Of a DNA stretch of 64,000 nucleotides, positions 37,001 through 50,015 are shown in pieces. Location: NCBI RefSeq assembly GCF_036785885.1, contig NC_092329.1:6200001-6264000 (forward strand), in the 5' to 3' direction. Position numbers and translations under genes: made by a program. A model generated the notes under the pieces. It did not search any database. It saw only the letters and a program-made list of their open reading frames with translations, and was not told the origin of the DNA. Numbering within the stretch: the first letter of the stretch is position 1; every line of letters starts with the position of its first letter. The stretch comes from Coffea arabica. Lineage: Eukaryota > Streptophyta > Magnoliopsida > Gentianales > Rubiaceae.

Positions 37001-40000
37001 CTATTTACCAATGCAGAATTTTCCAAATATGTTAGACAAAACTTCTTCGGAAATATCTTCACCGCTTATCTGCCCAAGGGCCAAAGCAGCTTCCCTCAAA
37101 TCGATTGTCCAAAAGTCTAGCGGAATTTCCTCCTCTATTGACGACTTTAATCTAACAAGAGCATCCCTCGTCCGAACAAGCTGCTCACATTGTCTCTGAC
37201 AATCAGTAACATTTTGAAAATCAGAACAAAACATTTAAGGGATACAAATTAGAAAAGTTATGACACTGTAAAATGTAAATCCATATTGGAAGTACACAAG
37301 TCAGTGTAACCAAAGGAAACAAAGTACATAACTCAGTGTCCAGACATCCAAGGGGGGTCTCAAACCATTCAGAAGCCAAACTCGAATCTTTAGCACTAAA
37401 TTGCATAACATGCCCAGACATACAAGAAGGTGAATATTCTAAGATAAAAACAGGTTATTGAATTATATCATGCGTAGTCGGATCCCTAGAAGCTCGTGAT
37501 GGAAAGCAATGGAAGGCTTCTCTTTCCACGCTGGACTAACAAATATAGCTCAAATACAAATAATAGGTCATTGTGAAACCAACATCCAGAGACTTTGGAA
37601 GAGACAATTAAGATGGCAATAAGTCAAAGTTTCCCAGAGCAGATGAAAGACAGGAAAGTAGAAATGATTTCACATGCAAAGAAAGTTACAGGAACTAACC
37701 TGGTTCACGGCCCATCTGCAACCTCCTGCAGGAATTGTGTTAAGACCAACAATCTCTAGAATGGCAGCCTCCAGATCAGTAATCCCTTGTCCAGTGACAG
37801 CACATGTAAAAATAAGTTTATTGAAAAAGGTAGCTGTAGTGTCCCATTTGTAGGAGGTAGTTGGGGCACAATCAATTTTATTAATAACAAGGATTATTGG
37901 AGAGGTAGATCCTGATGCACCCTGGAATTAAACAACAAACGATGAGAATCAGAGGTTTAATCTCAGAAGAAGAAATCTCAGCATTAGTTGCTGTTGGCTT
38001 ACCCATATGGGATCTCATAAATACTATTGCCAACTAAATTGTTGATTAATCATTACAGCTATATTTTCTGTACAGACTATTCTGGCAACCTAAACAATCT
38101 AGGATAGCACCGTGACAGAAGGCCAGAAACACCATTTCTGCGCAATCATTTCGGAAGCTACCCTAGCATGGTTTGTTAGCGAGAAGTGCATATAGGGCAC
38201 AGCACTAAGACCCCTGCAGCTGAGCAAAGGCAGAATCGTAGGCATGCACCTGAGCACAGTGGTTCTGGTTTAAGTATTGAATGCCAAACTAAATTTTGAC
38301 AGCCATGGATTAACGAATAATACATATACCTAAATCAGAGCTTCATGATAACAAATTTAAAACTACTTATCATGCAAGCCAAGCAAGTAGCAAGCATTCT
38401 ATGTGAAAGGTTACCAAATTCCAAATCTTGACATGCAACTCATCATTCAGATGCATACTCAAGAGAAGCAAAAACGTGACAATAAACTGGAACTGATTTG
38501 TGATAGTTTGAAAAACAAGTATTCCACTAACTGAGCATCTCAGCGGTGGGATTAAATAAGGGGACCAGCTCTTCTCCTCTCGAAGTACCTACCAGCAAGA
38601 ATCCACTCATGCCAGTCTAAGGTTGCAACAAGAACTGAAGATAATTCCTATTTTCCATAATAATCAGCTTAACGGAGATATTTATCATTTCATAGCAGTG
38701 CAAATGCATAAAACACACATCCACAGTATTATGATATCAATTTCCAGGGAGCACAATTTGGCCAGAAATTTTCACAATATGAAGAAATAAAAAGGTCTCT
38801 CCAAGTCTCATGTGCAATTCAAGGCAGTATGAAGAAAATAATACCTTGTTACTTTGAATCCTTTCAAGAAGTACGGTGTCCTCCATAGTCCACCCATCGG
38901 CTGCACTTACGGTCATGATAATAACATCAGCACTTGTAGCAACTGCTTCTGATCTTTCCACACCTGTTACATAGTCAAATTCAAGAATGACAAAATCAGC
39001 ATTTCCAACTTAAAATAAAAATTATTTTCTGGTTTGAAAAATTAAGAAGCATATGGGCACTTGATATGGCTAAAGGTCTTCACACACAAGGAACAAAATA
39101 AGTGAATCAAATGCAGGTTGCAATCTTGTTTTAGCATAGCTTCTTTGAGTAAAAACATCGGTTTACGCTTTGACTTGGTATTCTCTTGCTGGTTAAATAA
39201 AACAAGCCAATAGACAAGAACACTCAATTTGCCCAGGAATTCAATTTTCATCGGCTTTGACTAGTTCTTGTAACTCATACTTTGTTCTTAGATGACAGAC
39301 AAGGGTCAAGTCAGCATGAAAAAACCAGCGATTTTTTACTTGTTTCACTATCTTTCTGACGAGCAAATGAAAAAAATGAAATCTTAAAAGTAAACAAGCA
39401 TGTTTTTGAGTTTTAAAGAAATTGCACAAGAAAGATAAACTCAGAAGTCTAATCATTGCCATTCTGTCAAGTAATTTGACACAGAATTAAAACTATTCAT
39501 AAGCAAATCTCCCAGTACTATGATAGAGAAGAACGACAGAAATCTAAGCCATGCTGAATAATCTAATGTACAAGTACAAAAGGAGATGCATTGGTGGCAA
39601 CATTGACATTACAACTTAGCAAGGAAGATTATCTGGACTTACCAATTTTCTCCACTATGTCATCAGTTTCCCTGATACCTGCTGTATCAAGAAGCGTTAC
39701 AGGAATTCCACGAACTGATATACTGGCTTCTACAACATCACGTGTTGTACCAGCTATGTCTGTAACAATAGCTCTCTCACTCTGCATGCTAAAAGGTAAA
39801 CAAGATACACAATCAGCAGTTGACAGAGTATCACAACAAGATGCTAAAATGATCATGATTCACATACAGCAATGCAACTCACATCCTCTCCCCAGATCTA
39901 CACAATATGGCATTCTTCTAACTATTTCAGATTTTTTGTCCCACAAAAGTCTCCAGCACTTCAAGATAAGCAGCTTAGAGCTCATAAGATGTCAGGGATT

Positions 40001-43000
40001 ATAAGTCTTATACCAAGAAGCACTGACCGTTTTTGTCTTTTCTTTCTTAAATTAAGCCAATAGCTTGGGATGATATCATTTTAAGATATCTTGGCAATTA
40101 TTAGTCAGCTAATAGTGGGAAAAATGTGTGATTCTATGCAAATGACAAATTATGCAGTTAAAAAAGTCTTGCCCTTAACTAGTAACTATCTCTCTCTTCT
40201 CCAAGTTTCCACGCATTTTTGTTCTTTCTTGTCATTCTCTTGGTCTTCTGATATCTCCATTCTTGGTTATTCCTTTCATTGACTCCTTAATTTTCTCACT
40301 AAAACTTCTCTCACTAAATAAGCATACAGCATCAATTCAACTTGGTCAAGAATTAGCTGCACTGAAATTCTTGCATGAGAATGCCACCTATGTAGCTTAG
40401 AAAGTTGATTCCCCCCCCCCCCCCCCCAACACCACAACCACAAAAAAAAAAAAGAAACAGAAAAGAAATAGAGTTGAAAGATAATGAAAAGAGATTTCTT
40501 AAGTTCATTGAAAAAAATTCTACATAAAATTTCACAGTGAAAACTTGAAAGCAATTACGCACAACTGAGTGATTTGTAATACATTTAAGGTACATGCGTC
40601 AAAGATGGCTTTCAGCCTTTGTGCATGGACACAAACAATTCCTTAAGTTAAATCATGCGGTAGTTATTTTTAAGAAGCACTTCAGTGATAAAACCAAAAG
40701 TTTGAAACAAATAAGAGAATTTCGAACATACTCTGCTCCAAGCATTAAGAAGGCTAGACTTTCCAACATTTGGTCGACCAATAATTGCTATCTGAAAGAA
40801 AATTTCCAGGAAAGAGCTTAACTTTCTGTTAAATAAAGTATGAAGATGTTATTCAAATTTAAATAGAAGCATTAAGAAAAGCCATGAGTTGAACGAGCAG
40901 ATTGCATAAGTTCCCCACCTTAAAAAGGTTGAATTCCCAACAATTAAAAAGTCTATTTTCAAGTATGGATTAGGAATCTAAAGTCAAGTAGACAACTTTT
41001 ATTCCATCATGCAAAAGCAGAACAGTAACAATTATAGATGATGGAACACAAGAACACATTTCTTCTATATTTCCCAAAAAAAAAGGAAAAAAAGGATTGA
41101 TAACTGTAGGAAGGACAGGGAATTGCTTAGCAATCAAAAGGGTGGAAAAGAAAGAAAGATACAGAAATGGAAAAGATGTGTACCATGCATACAAAGGATG
41201 ATAAGCTTTCACGTACATTTTAGTAAAAGAACTTTTTCTCCCCAGCTCTATTACTCAAACAAGAAAGGATTTGTTAAAAACCCCAAAATCCTTGCAATAC
41301 CTGTAACCCAGATTGCAGAAGTTTATCATAATTGGCAGTTTCTAATGCATTCTCCACATCTTGCAACATCATGTGTATTTTGCTTGCAATAGATTTTAAG
41401 TCTAGGGGTGGCATCTCATCCTCAAAATCTAGACGAGCTTCAATTTCCGTAAGCAACTCAATGCAGTTCATTCTTAGTGTTCGGACCATCGCAGAGAAAC
41501 CTCCCTGTCAGAGAGCAAGGATTTTATTTTCACAGAGAGCCTACTATTGGAGATAGCACATATGATGCATATAAGCTACAGCTAGCTTAAAAAATGGAAG
41601 AAGTATCTAAAATTGCGTGCCTGGTCAAAAAAGTATTTACTAACCAATAAAATATCAAATATCAATTAAACCAGAAATTAATGGAATTTACTTGTATTCC
41701 AGCCAGTGCAGAGTCTGCAGCTACCACCGATTTTGCTGAGATAAGTTTTTCCACATTTTCTGCTTGAGAGAGATCTAAGCGACCATTTAAAAAAGCTCGA
41801 AGTGTGAACTCTCCTGATAAAGTCAAGACAATAATTGCATCACCTTAGAGCACTGTCTCTATTTCACTTATAGATCAACAGCTTCTTTTAAAATGCACAA
41901 GGCACTTGAACATGTACTGATTTAAGCTAAATAGTTCAACTAGCACAATTATTACAGACGGGCTACAGAGTATATTGAGTTCCACGTCAGTGGAGATCCA
42001 TACTTCCAGGGGAAAAAATCAATTTCAATAGCGCCAATTGATATGCTATTGAAGAACCAATGACATGACTTAGGAACCAATGAGATGCTACCCTTTAAAG
42101 AACCAAATGGATAACCTAAAACGTTTTAGAAGCTTGACTAAGAACTAATATTCATGGTCTCAAGGACCATACGATCCAGAGTAGACAATAGATCAACCCA
42201 AACACAGCTTCACTGCTGTTGACATCATAAGTATTGACATATAACTACTTCCTTGGACATCTACTCTAAGCACAGATTCAAATTCCTTCAAGAAAATATA
42301 AGTTTCAAGGCTTAAATTAGTGAAGTTAAACATCAACACCTACCAGTTAGTGAATTCAACTTGCCATCATTATATAAACTTCAATCAGACAAGTGCAACT
42401 TTGAGAAATAAAATGTGCCTAAATTGTTAAAGCCAGTTGCAACAGATAAGTTACATTTCAGAAAGTCTAGAAGAAGTCAAAAAGTACTTCAGGTGCCTGT
42501 AGTAAATAAATTCCACCTTAAAAGTTACAACCTAGAGCTTTAATTTGTAATCAGTCCATTTTAGCCCTATTTCTACAAGACTAATTCTACAGAAATAATT
42601 AACTCGAAAAATTCAGTGACAAGGAGCAAACCAGGTTCTGCAAGCTTTGCTCCAGCTTCTACACAAGCCCTCAATACACGGCGCAGACAAACTTCACTTC
42701 CATGACATTGGAGTTCAATCACATCTTCCCGAGTGTATGACTTTGGGGCCAGCATTGGAAGCACTAAAACCTACACCAAGTTACGAATGTCCATTTATGC
42801 ATGAAAAAACATCACTTCCCATTAAGTAAAAGCACAGCCAACAAAATTTACATCACTAACACAAGCAATTTGCCCTAAGAATATAGCGACCATGGCTGAA
42901 AAACATAAAATCAGTCAAACATTTTTTTTTCCTTTTTATTCCACAACTAAACGAACAGCTGATATACAAATTCAAACTACCTAATTATACCACTTTTGAT

Positions 43001-43812
43001 TTGATCAATACGCTATAATCCATATCCAGGAAACAAAATCATAGAAAGAGTGAATCTTCCAGAAAAGCAAACATAGAAATTTGCAGAAAATTTAAAAACA
43101 AAAACAAAAAATGACAGGAATGTTTCATGTTAATAGAAAAGGGAGCAACAATTGCTTCCCTACTCCACAAAAGACTACAATCACTATAAGAAATGCAGCA
43201 ATCACATGGACATTAAAATCAAACAATTAGTAACTTGTACCTCGTCAATCACATTCCCTTGAAGATCCAAGACCTCACCATACTCCACGAAATGGCTCTT
43301 AGGCCTCCAAATTGAACTTCTCCATTTCCTTTTGGACTTTGGACGAAACAAACGCCCAACGACAGCCACAGAGGACGGCCCTGATAACCTGACAATCCCG
43401 ACAGCGGCAGGAGGACCACCCAAGGAGGTAACAATGGCTGCTATGGTGGTTGAGTTCCCAAAATGCTGCTGCTGCTGTTCATAAGAGCCCACAACTCCAT
43501 CTCCCACCAATCTCTCATCTTTATTCAAAACAAACGTGTGTTCTGCGACAAAAAGATCATAACTTCAGAACCCACATGAGAAATATGTAAAAAAAAAATA
43601 TGAGTATAATTTGGGGGAGCTGGAGGGGCTTTACCTCTATGAGAGGCATGGAGGCAGGGGGAGGGAGTAGAGTAGGAAGAGAAGAAAAAAGACAACTTTT
43701 TGGAAAGTGGGATTGAGAGCTTGGGCAAGGAGGAGGAAGCAATAATCTTGCGGGTTGAGGAAGTTGGGTGCAAGCGTACGAGGAGATAACGCAGTGCTGG
43801 AAGTAGAGCCAT
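37001..43812 (-). CDS. tRNA modification GTPase MnmE/TrmE, organellar, complete
   Basis: Ten minus-strand exons join into 559 residues: 43812-43635, 43542-43241, 42770-42632, 41813-41692, 41504-41301, 40791-40732, 39781-39643, 38963-38845, 37921-37700, 37195-37001. All introns are GT-AG. The first 60 residues are rich in Ser, Lys, Leu and Pro with few acidic residues, fitting an organelle transit peptide. The N-terminal folate-binding domain starts with the phrase [11 protein letters not shown] and contains [10 protein letters not shown] helical region begins [15 protein letters not shown]. The inserted G domain has G1 GRPNVGKS (about 320-327), G2 region TDIAGTT, G3 DTAG (367-370) and G4 NKID (435-438). 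The C-terminus is FCIGK, with the catalytic Cys near 556. With MnmG, MnmE modifies wobble U34 of certain tRNAs. Exon 7 uses the second of two nearby AGs; the first (after 39789) would bring an immediate stop. Confidence 0.94.
40411..40427. repeat. C17 homopolymer tract in an MnmE intron
   Basis: Seventeen consecutive C on the plus strand, G on the transcribed-sense strand of MnmE, within the intron between exons 6 and 7. It is followed by CAACACCACAACCAC and an A run. Confidence 0.95.
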
Positions 43813-45318
43813 CGGGGTGCTTCAGATTCTGCCTCGGTATGTTTTGTGCTGAAGAAAAGAGATGAGCAGTAGCTTCCGCTGAAGGCACACTTTTTTTTTT
43901 TTTGGGTAGGAGCTAAAGGCCTAATTTTGGTTTAACTTAATCGATTAATTATTTTGGCTCAAAATGGAGATTTAGAATTGATTACTTACCCTAAGCATTG
44001 CTTGAGTACTGGAGTATTTAATTGATCTCAGCTGCTTCCAGGTCCCTGAAATTTCCTTTGGGAATTTAACAAAAAAGAAAAAAAAAGTAGTCATTTGGGA
44101 CCATTAAAATGATTTTTCTCAAGTTGAAAAACATTTTGCAGAAAAAATTACGAAGAAGTTCAATCATTACCATGCAACTTGTGCAACCGAAACTTTTCTT
44201 TTTTTATTATTATTTTTTGTTGGATCTTTCCTCCAACATTCATAACACAATTGACAAATATGTATTGAATAGTGCCTCAAAATAAATTCTTGTTATAGGG
44301 ATGTACATCAATGTTATATTTTTATCACAAAATTATACAAGGTAATAGGTATAAATTTAATATGTTCAAAAGGTCATAAATTATATTAGATGTCGCACTA
44401 TCAATTGTTTCTTTCCTTCCCATGAAAAAGATAACAAGAAGCAAACAAAAAAAATAAGAAGAATATATATTTTATTATTCCCCCATAAGATAGTATATAC
44501 TATCAATTATATTTAGTCATCATTGGTCTCATAAAATTTTATTCTCAAAAAGAAAAGCACAATATTATATATGTGTGTGTGCGTGTGCGCAAGCGTGTTT
44601 CCTAAAAATAATATATTGATCCCAAAATTGAAGGTTTTTCTTTTTGGAATAAAAAAGTGAAGGGGTTGAATTAGACAATTGGATATGGTCCCAAGGAGCA
44701 TGAGTAATTATTAACATAATTGTCATAAATACCACTTCCGAACCTTGTCCCCTTAAGAAGCTCTCCTACCAAACCTCACTCTAAAAGTTGAACACGTATA
44801 ACTATTTACGTAATCTCACTTCTCCTATCTAAAGTCATTTTAACATAAATCCTGATGTATTTGTGTATGTCGTGTCCATCGCATAATATTTGCCTACATA
44901 TCATATACAGATAGCTATGTTCAGTATTGAGAAATGCACGTAGTTGGAATAAAACTCAGTAGCTTGTGATTTAATGACTAACTTTCATGCACTTGTTGGT
45001 GGCATTGAAAAGACACAGTTAGGATCAAGTAAAACATTAAGTAGAATCCTAGAATCATGGGCACTGCCCTCCCACCCTACCCTAACATAAATGAATTTTC
45101 ATATTACGATCACACACGGTTAGAATATTTTGTGATAGGCCACCATGCCTGCTCCGATAACGTTTCCTTTCGTTAGCTCTATACCAAACAGATACGTGTG
45201 TTATGTCAATAGGTCCAACGCATTCCTGATAACATGGGCTAGTGTTACGTATTTAATAGGTTCACATAATGACTAACTGAACATTTAGGCCTTAACCTTA
45301 AACTATGGTTCGAACATA
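43813..45318. other. MnmE upstream region and spacer
   Basis: The 43813-44100 part is the probable MnmE promoter/leader. The rest is AT-rich with a short (GT)n run near 44571-44582 and no recognisable gene. Confidence 0.5.
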
Positions 45319-45401
45319 GCACTGTTTTGTATTTTCGGATGAGTTGTATGATAATCTATTGGCCTGACAAAGTCGAGTCTCAACTAAACGAGAGATGCAA
45401 G

Positions 45402-45830
45402 TCAACGTTGTAGATGATGATCCACTGTCTCTAACGAATGTTGGAATCTCTCGGCTAGAACCCTAGGTCGCTCATTATGAATCAAGCACATAAGCGTAAT
45501 GACGACAGACTCATGAATTTCCACCAGTTGTGTGAGGTGCGGCTTCCAATAACCACGCTCAAACAACATGTCACACAATGACAAGAAAAATGGAGCTTCC
45601 ATGTGAAAGTTGTCGAATATTCTGTTTCAATAGCTGTTTATTAGCTCTAGAATGCATTGTTCACCTGACAGTAAACTATCTCGAATTCTTCGCCTCTGGA
45701 AAGAGTTTAGGTACTGGTTGAATAGCGCCAACTCTAAAAGCACAAACATGACAAAGGTCAAAAAGAGCTCGTCCTCGTCAGATTCGTCAGAGATGTCCCC
45801 ACCACGTGAATAATCTTCATTATCCATCAA
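45402..45830 (-). pseudogene. PIF/Harbinger transposase relic, N-terminal part only
   Basis: Two minus-strand reading segments, 45830-45627 and 45602-45402, give the start of a Harbinger (DDE_Tnp_4 / HARBI1-like) transposase: an acidic leader with DESDEDE, then SLLSGEQCILELINSY, then FFLSLCDMLFERGYW and LIHNERPRVLAERFQHS. These are the family's conserved N-terminal helix-turn-helix phrases. A stop separates the segments and the whole catalytic DDE part is absent to the left. Alternative: a domesticated ALP1-like gene, but truncation and stops argue against it. Confidence 0.75.
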
Positions 45831-46349
45831 GTGGCTAGTGCAGCTTCATCAAAGATGAATCTGCAAGGTGTTAGGTAGCAATATAGATCAAAATCAGGGC
45901 CACTAGAAAAATAAACCTGAAAACTTAAAAAGTTCTAAACACCTACAACCCAAACCCCTGAAATTTGGGAGGTTCTTACAAGGCAAGGCATTGCCTTCCT
46001 AACACAACCGAACAATTTCACATTAAAAAAAAATGGTATCCTAACAGCCAAATGGAGAAAGACTAAGAATCGAAGTATTGACAAAATATGCACAACTAGA
46101 AGAGCAATATATAAGTTGGCTGCCTACATTATCAATCAACTGACACAACTATTTGTTAACTTGTCTGAATTATATGAATTATAAAATACTCAACAAAGTC
46201 ATGGCCATGCAAAGCATGACAAAGGAAACAAATGACAGCCGAAGAGAAAAAAACACTCAAAATTCTGGTAGCAAGTGCTATAACTAAGGTTCTCAAACAT
46301 AAATAAACACAGGCAACAATAGCCAGTTTTAGAGAAGTGCTCCAATGCA

Positions 46350-47421
46350 CTAGCGACTAAAACGGGGGTAGGAGGGCTCTTGAGTGTCATATTCAGGTGG
46401 GAAGTAGTCTCGACACTTCATAAAGGTAATGCGATCGGGGTCCGATCCAACTAAATTCCAAATAGTTAGCTCCTGAGGGTTCTTCAATATTTCTGCCTTG
46501 GCCATTTTGGCTTTGTAATTCACGTTCTCTAATTCCCAAAGTTAAGCCAAGGCAACATTATGCTCTGATTTCTTTGATCCAGGGCAAGAACGATACTTGG
46601 TGGGAAAACTTATTGACACACTTATGCTGCTAGTCTTCTTCCGACTAACAAGCGATTTAATGGTGTTAAGAGCCCTGAAGTATCTATCAGTCACTCAACC
46701 GGACGCGGTGGCCATAGGACTATCGCTTGATGCATCACCAGACTTTGGCTTTCCTTTACCCTTATTTCATTTCTCTTTATTCACCCCTACTACCTCCACA
46801 TCAGCATGCCAGTCCTCATGCTTCAACCTACCCTTTTTTCGTGCACATCGTGCAGCAGTTTCCATGTCTAGCTCATCGGTTGAATTACGGGGGTCGTTTT
46901 CGAAGTCAGAATTAAAGTCTCCCGTTGCGCCTTGATTGATAAACACTTCCTTCATAAATGATTGACTAAGTAGTCATTTTGGAACTTTATGAATTTTGGG
47001 TTCACCTTGTACAAAAAAGGAAAAAGGGAAGTTAACAAATTAGTCCAACTAAGGAAAAATAAACATGTGCAACCAGCTTACAAGTTCATGAATAGTTGTA
47101 AATGCTCCATCTCGGCCCACTTGTTATCGTCCATAAGGAATGTATGGTTCTGGCTATCCCAACCCAATCCCGTTCCATTTCTCTTGAAGGAAATGTACAG
47201 CTTGGTTAACTATCGTATTGCATAGTATTTGCTTCTTATACTATCGGAGCTAAAGGAAGTGCCGTATTTGGCCGTTGTATTTCGGGAACCACATAGCTAG
47301 AAATGTTATTGTCCCTAATTTCATTATTCCTGTGTATGTTGACCAGGTGTTGGGCAAAGACAATTTCTTGCTCCTTAGATAAGTGCACATGCTCCGTAAA
47401 TTCGTGCCTTTGTTTTCTCAT
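46350..47421 (-). pseudogene. Harbinger ORF1 relic (Myb/SANT-like DNA-binding protein)
   Basis: Fragments in more than one minus-strand frame: 47421-47236 (begins MRKQRHEF), a middle piece at 46955-46767 with NSTDELDMETAARCARKKG, and a last piece that begins MAKAEILKNPQEL and ends at 46350 after PPEYDTQEPSY. Plant PIF/Harbinger elements encode such a Myb/SANT-like protein next to the transposase and need both to move. Stops and frame changes between pieces show decay. Order and strand match the transposase relic downstream. Confidence 0.6.
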
Positions 47422-48378
47422 CTTAATTTACCCATGGACAAATCTACAAACAATAAATGAAATGTATTTGATTAATAAAGTATATTCTTTACAATGTCCA
47501 AACAGGAAGAGGAGCAAGAACTTACCTTGTAGTAGTTAGAAATGCACTGGACCAAATCGTTTTCCCCCTAAGTAGAAATGGGTGAACGAGTAGCCTGGCC
47601 GCTTGCTCATTTCAATGCTGGCAATATAATTACAAAAAATTATACTATGTCTTGGCTAGGCATTCAACAAATTCCAACTAAGCGAATATACCTTTATAAG
47701 CACATCGGATAACAGAGGGCATGTAGCCTTAAATGACGGCATCCATGCAATCAAATGACAACCAGCAATTGAGCACACTAGGAAGTATGATGATAGACAG
47801 AGTACAAAGTGTATCACAAGCGGCAGCTCAAATTACATGCATTAAGCAACTGTCAGCCAGCCACATTGAGGAAAAAATACAGTAATAGAATATTTTGCGA
47901 ACAAAAGTTCAGTTTCTATGCAATAAACAACAACAGCGATTGTCATACTGTAAAGGCAAGGCAGCTAACAAACATCTATTGCTTTCCTACAGTAGAGTAG
48001 ATTAGACCCTAAAAGTAGCCATGTCCATACCAAAGCTGGCCATTTCTTCCCCAAAATAGAAAAAAAAATCCCATGGAACGAGTTATCATCCTAAAAAGAA
48101 GGGGAAGCTCACCACAAAAGCAAATGTATCGACCGAGGAACATGCTATCTGTCCGAAGCCCGGTTATCTGCTGGTCGTTTGTCAAACTGAAATCAGCAAA
48201 ACTGTCCTTGTCTGATATAATTACAGACGGGTGAGAATTGCTGCAGCCTCCAACCTTCCTAATGACTGAGCACAACCATACAAAGACGTGTGTGGCTCGG
48301 CTAAAATTTGCAACTGACTGACAAAGAGCTTTCTTCAGATCGGCAACGGTAGAAGGAGAGCAAAGCAGGGTATGGAGG

Positions 48379-48942
48379 TGTCATGGAGTGAAGAAGAAAG
48401 ACAGAAGAAAAAAGGACAAGATCTACCAGTCCGGCTTGAAGAAGAAAGAAGGCGTGTCCAAGGCTACAAAGAAGGCGCGGTCAATCAGCCTGAAGAAGAC
48501 GAAGGCGTGGTTTCGAAACCACGCCTTTCCTCTGGTTTAACAGAATTATGCTTCTGTTATGTGCAAGTGGAGCTGATAATTCTAGAACTCCACGTGTCAT
48601 AACCTTATTAGTCTGTTTAGAAGTTAGTTAGTCCAGAATTATCCATAAAAGCATGAAGGAATCCGGATGATAGGAAGTTTTTTGTCATAATTCTCCAAGT
48701 GATTGTAAAGGTAATTTGGCTTTGCCAAATTCCCTCCATTTTCTCTTTTTCCTTCATTCTTTCCCCTTCATTCTGTATCCGTTGTTTCTGTTTCTGAAAT
48801 TGATATTTTTCCGCTATTAATGAGAAGTTGGAGTTCATTATTTGTTTTCCATTTTCAATTCTAATAACTAGCTAAGAGATTAGCTCACTACTGCTGCAAG
48901 CAATCCGTCACCATTGCTGTAATTAGGTTCAATACCATAACA
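48379..48942 (+). repeat. 5' LTR, 564 bp
   Basis: Starts TGTCATGGAG and ends CATAACA. It contains a perfect 26-bp palindrome centred on TTCGAA (48502-48527; half-site AAGGCGTGGTTTC). The palindrome's right side and following bases are missing from the 3' LTR. Confidence 0.95.
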
Positions 48943-48943
48943 G

Positions 48944-48957
48944 TGGTATCAGAGCTT
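48944..48957 (+). other. Primer-binding site, initiator tRNA-Met type
   Basis: TGGTATCAGAGC one base after the 5' LTR is the complement of the 3' end of plant initiator methionine tRNA, the usual primer of plant retrotransposons. Confidence 0.9.
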
Positions 48958-48974
48958 AACTACGAGCCATTGGG

Positions 48975-50015
48975 ATGACCAAATCTCAGGAGGAGGTGTT
49001 GAAGAAGGATCTCTCTGAGCTAGGCAGTGTGGTCAAGGTGTTGGGGCATAGGCAAGAAAGCACAGAGAGAACTCTCAAGAATCTAGACCAAAAATATGAG
49101 AGTATGATGGCTATGATGGCTCAGATGATGGCAAGATTCAATGACAAGGACAAGGAGGCAGAAAGTAGTAGCTCCATTGAAGGACCTAAGAAGGAAGAAA
49201 CACAGGAAGAAGGCTGTGGCAGATCAGATTGGAGAGAAACTAGATCCTACTCCAGAATGCCTAAAGTGGAGTTACCTAACTTCACAGGAGATAATCCCAG
49301 GGAATGGATCCGTAAGGCTAACAAGTACTTCAAGATCAATGGAGTAGAAGAGAACATGAAATCTGAGATTGCTGAGCTATACCTGAGGGACAGAGCTGAT
49401 ACCTGGTTCCACGGGGTATTTAGTGGCAGGGGAACCATTCCGTGGAATGAACTGGCTACTGCTTTGTGTAAAAGGTTTGGAGAAGGCACTCCAGAGGAAG
49501 CTATTAAGGAATTCAACAAGCTGAGGCAGGAGGGATCCATAGCATACTACCTGGAAAAGGTTGAGCTGCTCAAAGCATTGGTAATGCCTTCTTTCCCTCA
49601 TTTGGCTGATTCCTACTATAAAGCATGCTTCCTAAGTGGTTTAAAGGAGGAAATAGTCAATATGGTTAAAATGTCCAGACCTTTAACTTTGGCTGATGCA
49701 ATAGAAACAGCCAAACTGCAGGAAAATAACCTAAAAGCCATGCAAAAAATTCACAAGCCCCTACCTAACATTCTCCAGTCCCACAAAACTCCCTACCAAA
49801 ACCAGAACCATAACAAATGGAACCCCCCACCTCCAAATCCACAGAACGAACTCCCACAAACAACTACAAAAATCCAAACAGCAACACAAACCATTACAAA
49901 AAAATCACCCCTAGTGAGTTCAATCTCAGAAGGGAGAAGGGACTGTGTTATAAATGTGCTGAACCATATACACTTGGCCACGTATGCAGACAATCCCACA
50001 TCCACCTTCTGCTAG
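48975..50015 (+). pseudogene. gag part of the chromovirus
   Basis: The ORF opens shortly after the primer site. The retrotransposon gag domain covers about residues 90-240 (phrases PREWIRKANKYF, RADTWFHGV, ALCKRFGEGTPEEAI). The Pro/Asn/Gln-rich end of gag then runs out of frame near 49810-49830, at a CCCCCC run: the CCHC zinc knuckle lies in the next frame. The last 60 or so residues of this ORF are therefore not true gag sequence. Confidence 0.85.

Noticed and set aside
48372..48602. 76-codon ORF at the left of the retrotransposon, repeated at 53429-53683
   Set aside because: It is LTR sequence read through; the repetition reflects the two LTRs, not a gene family.
49817..50015. Programmed gag-pol frameshift
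   Set aside because: The zinc knuckle, which belongs to gag, is already in the second frame, and the change sits at a C run, so an indel is more likely than a programmed shift.
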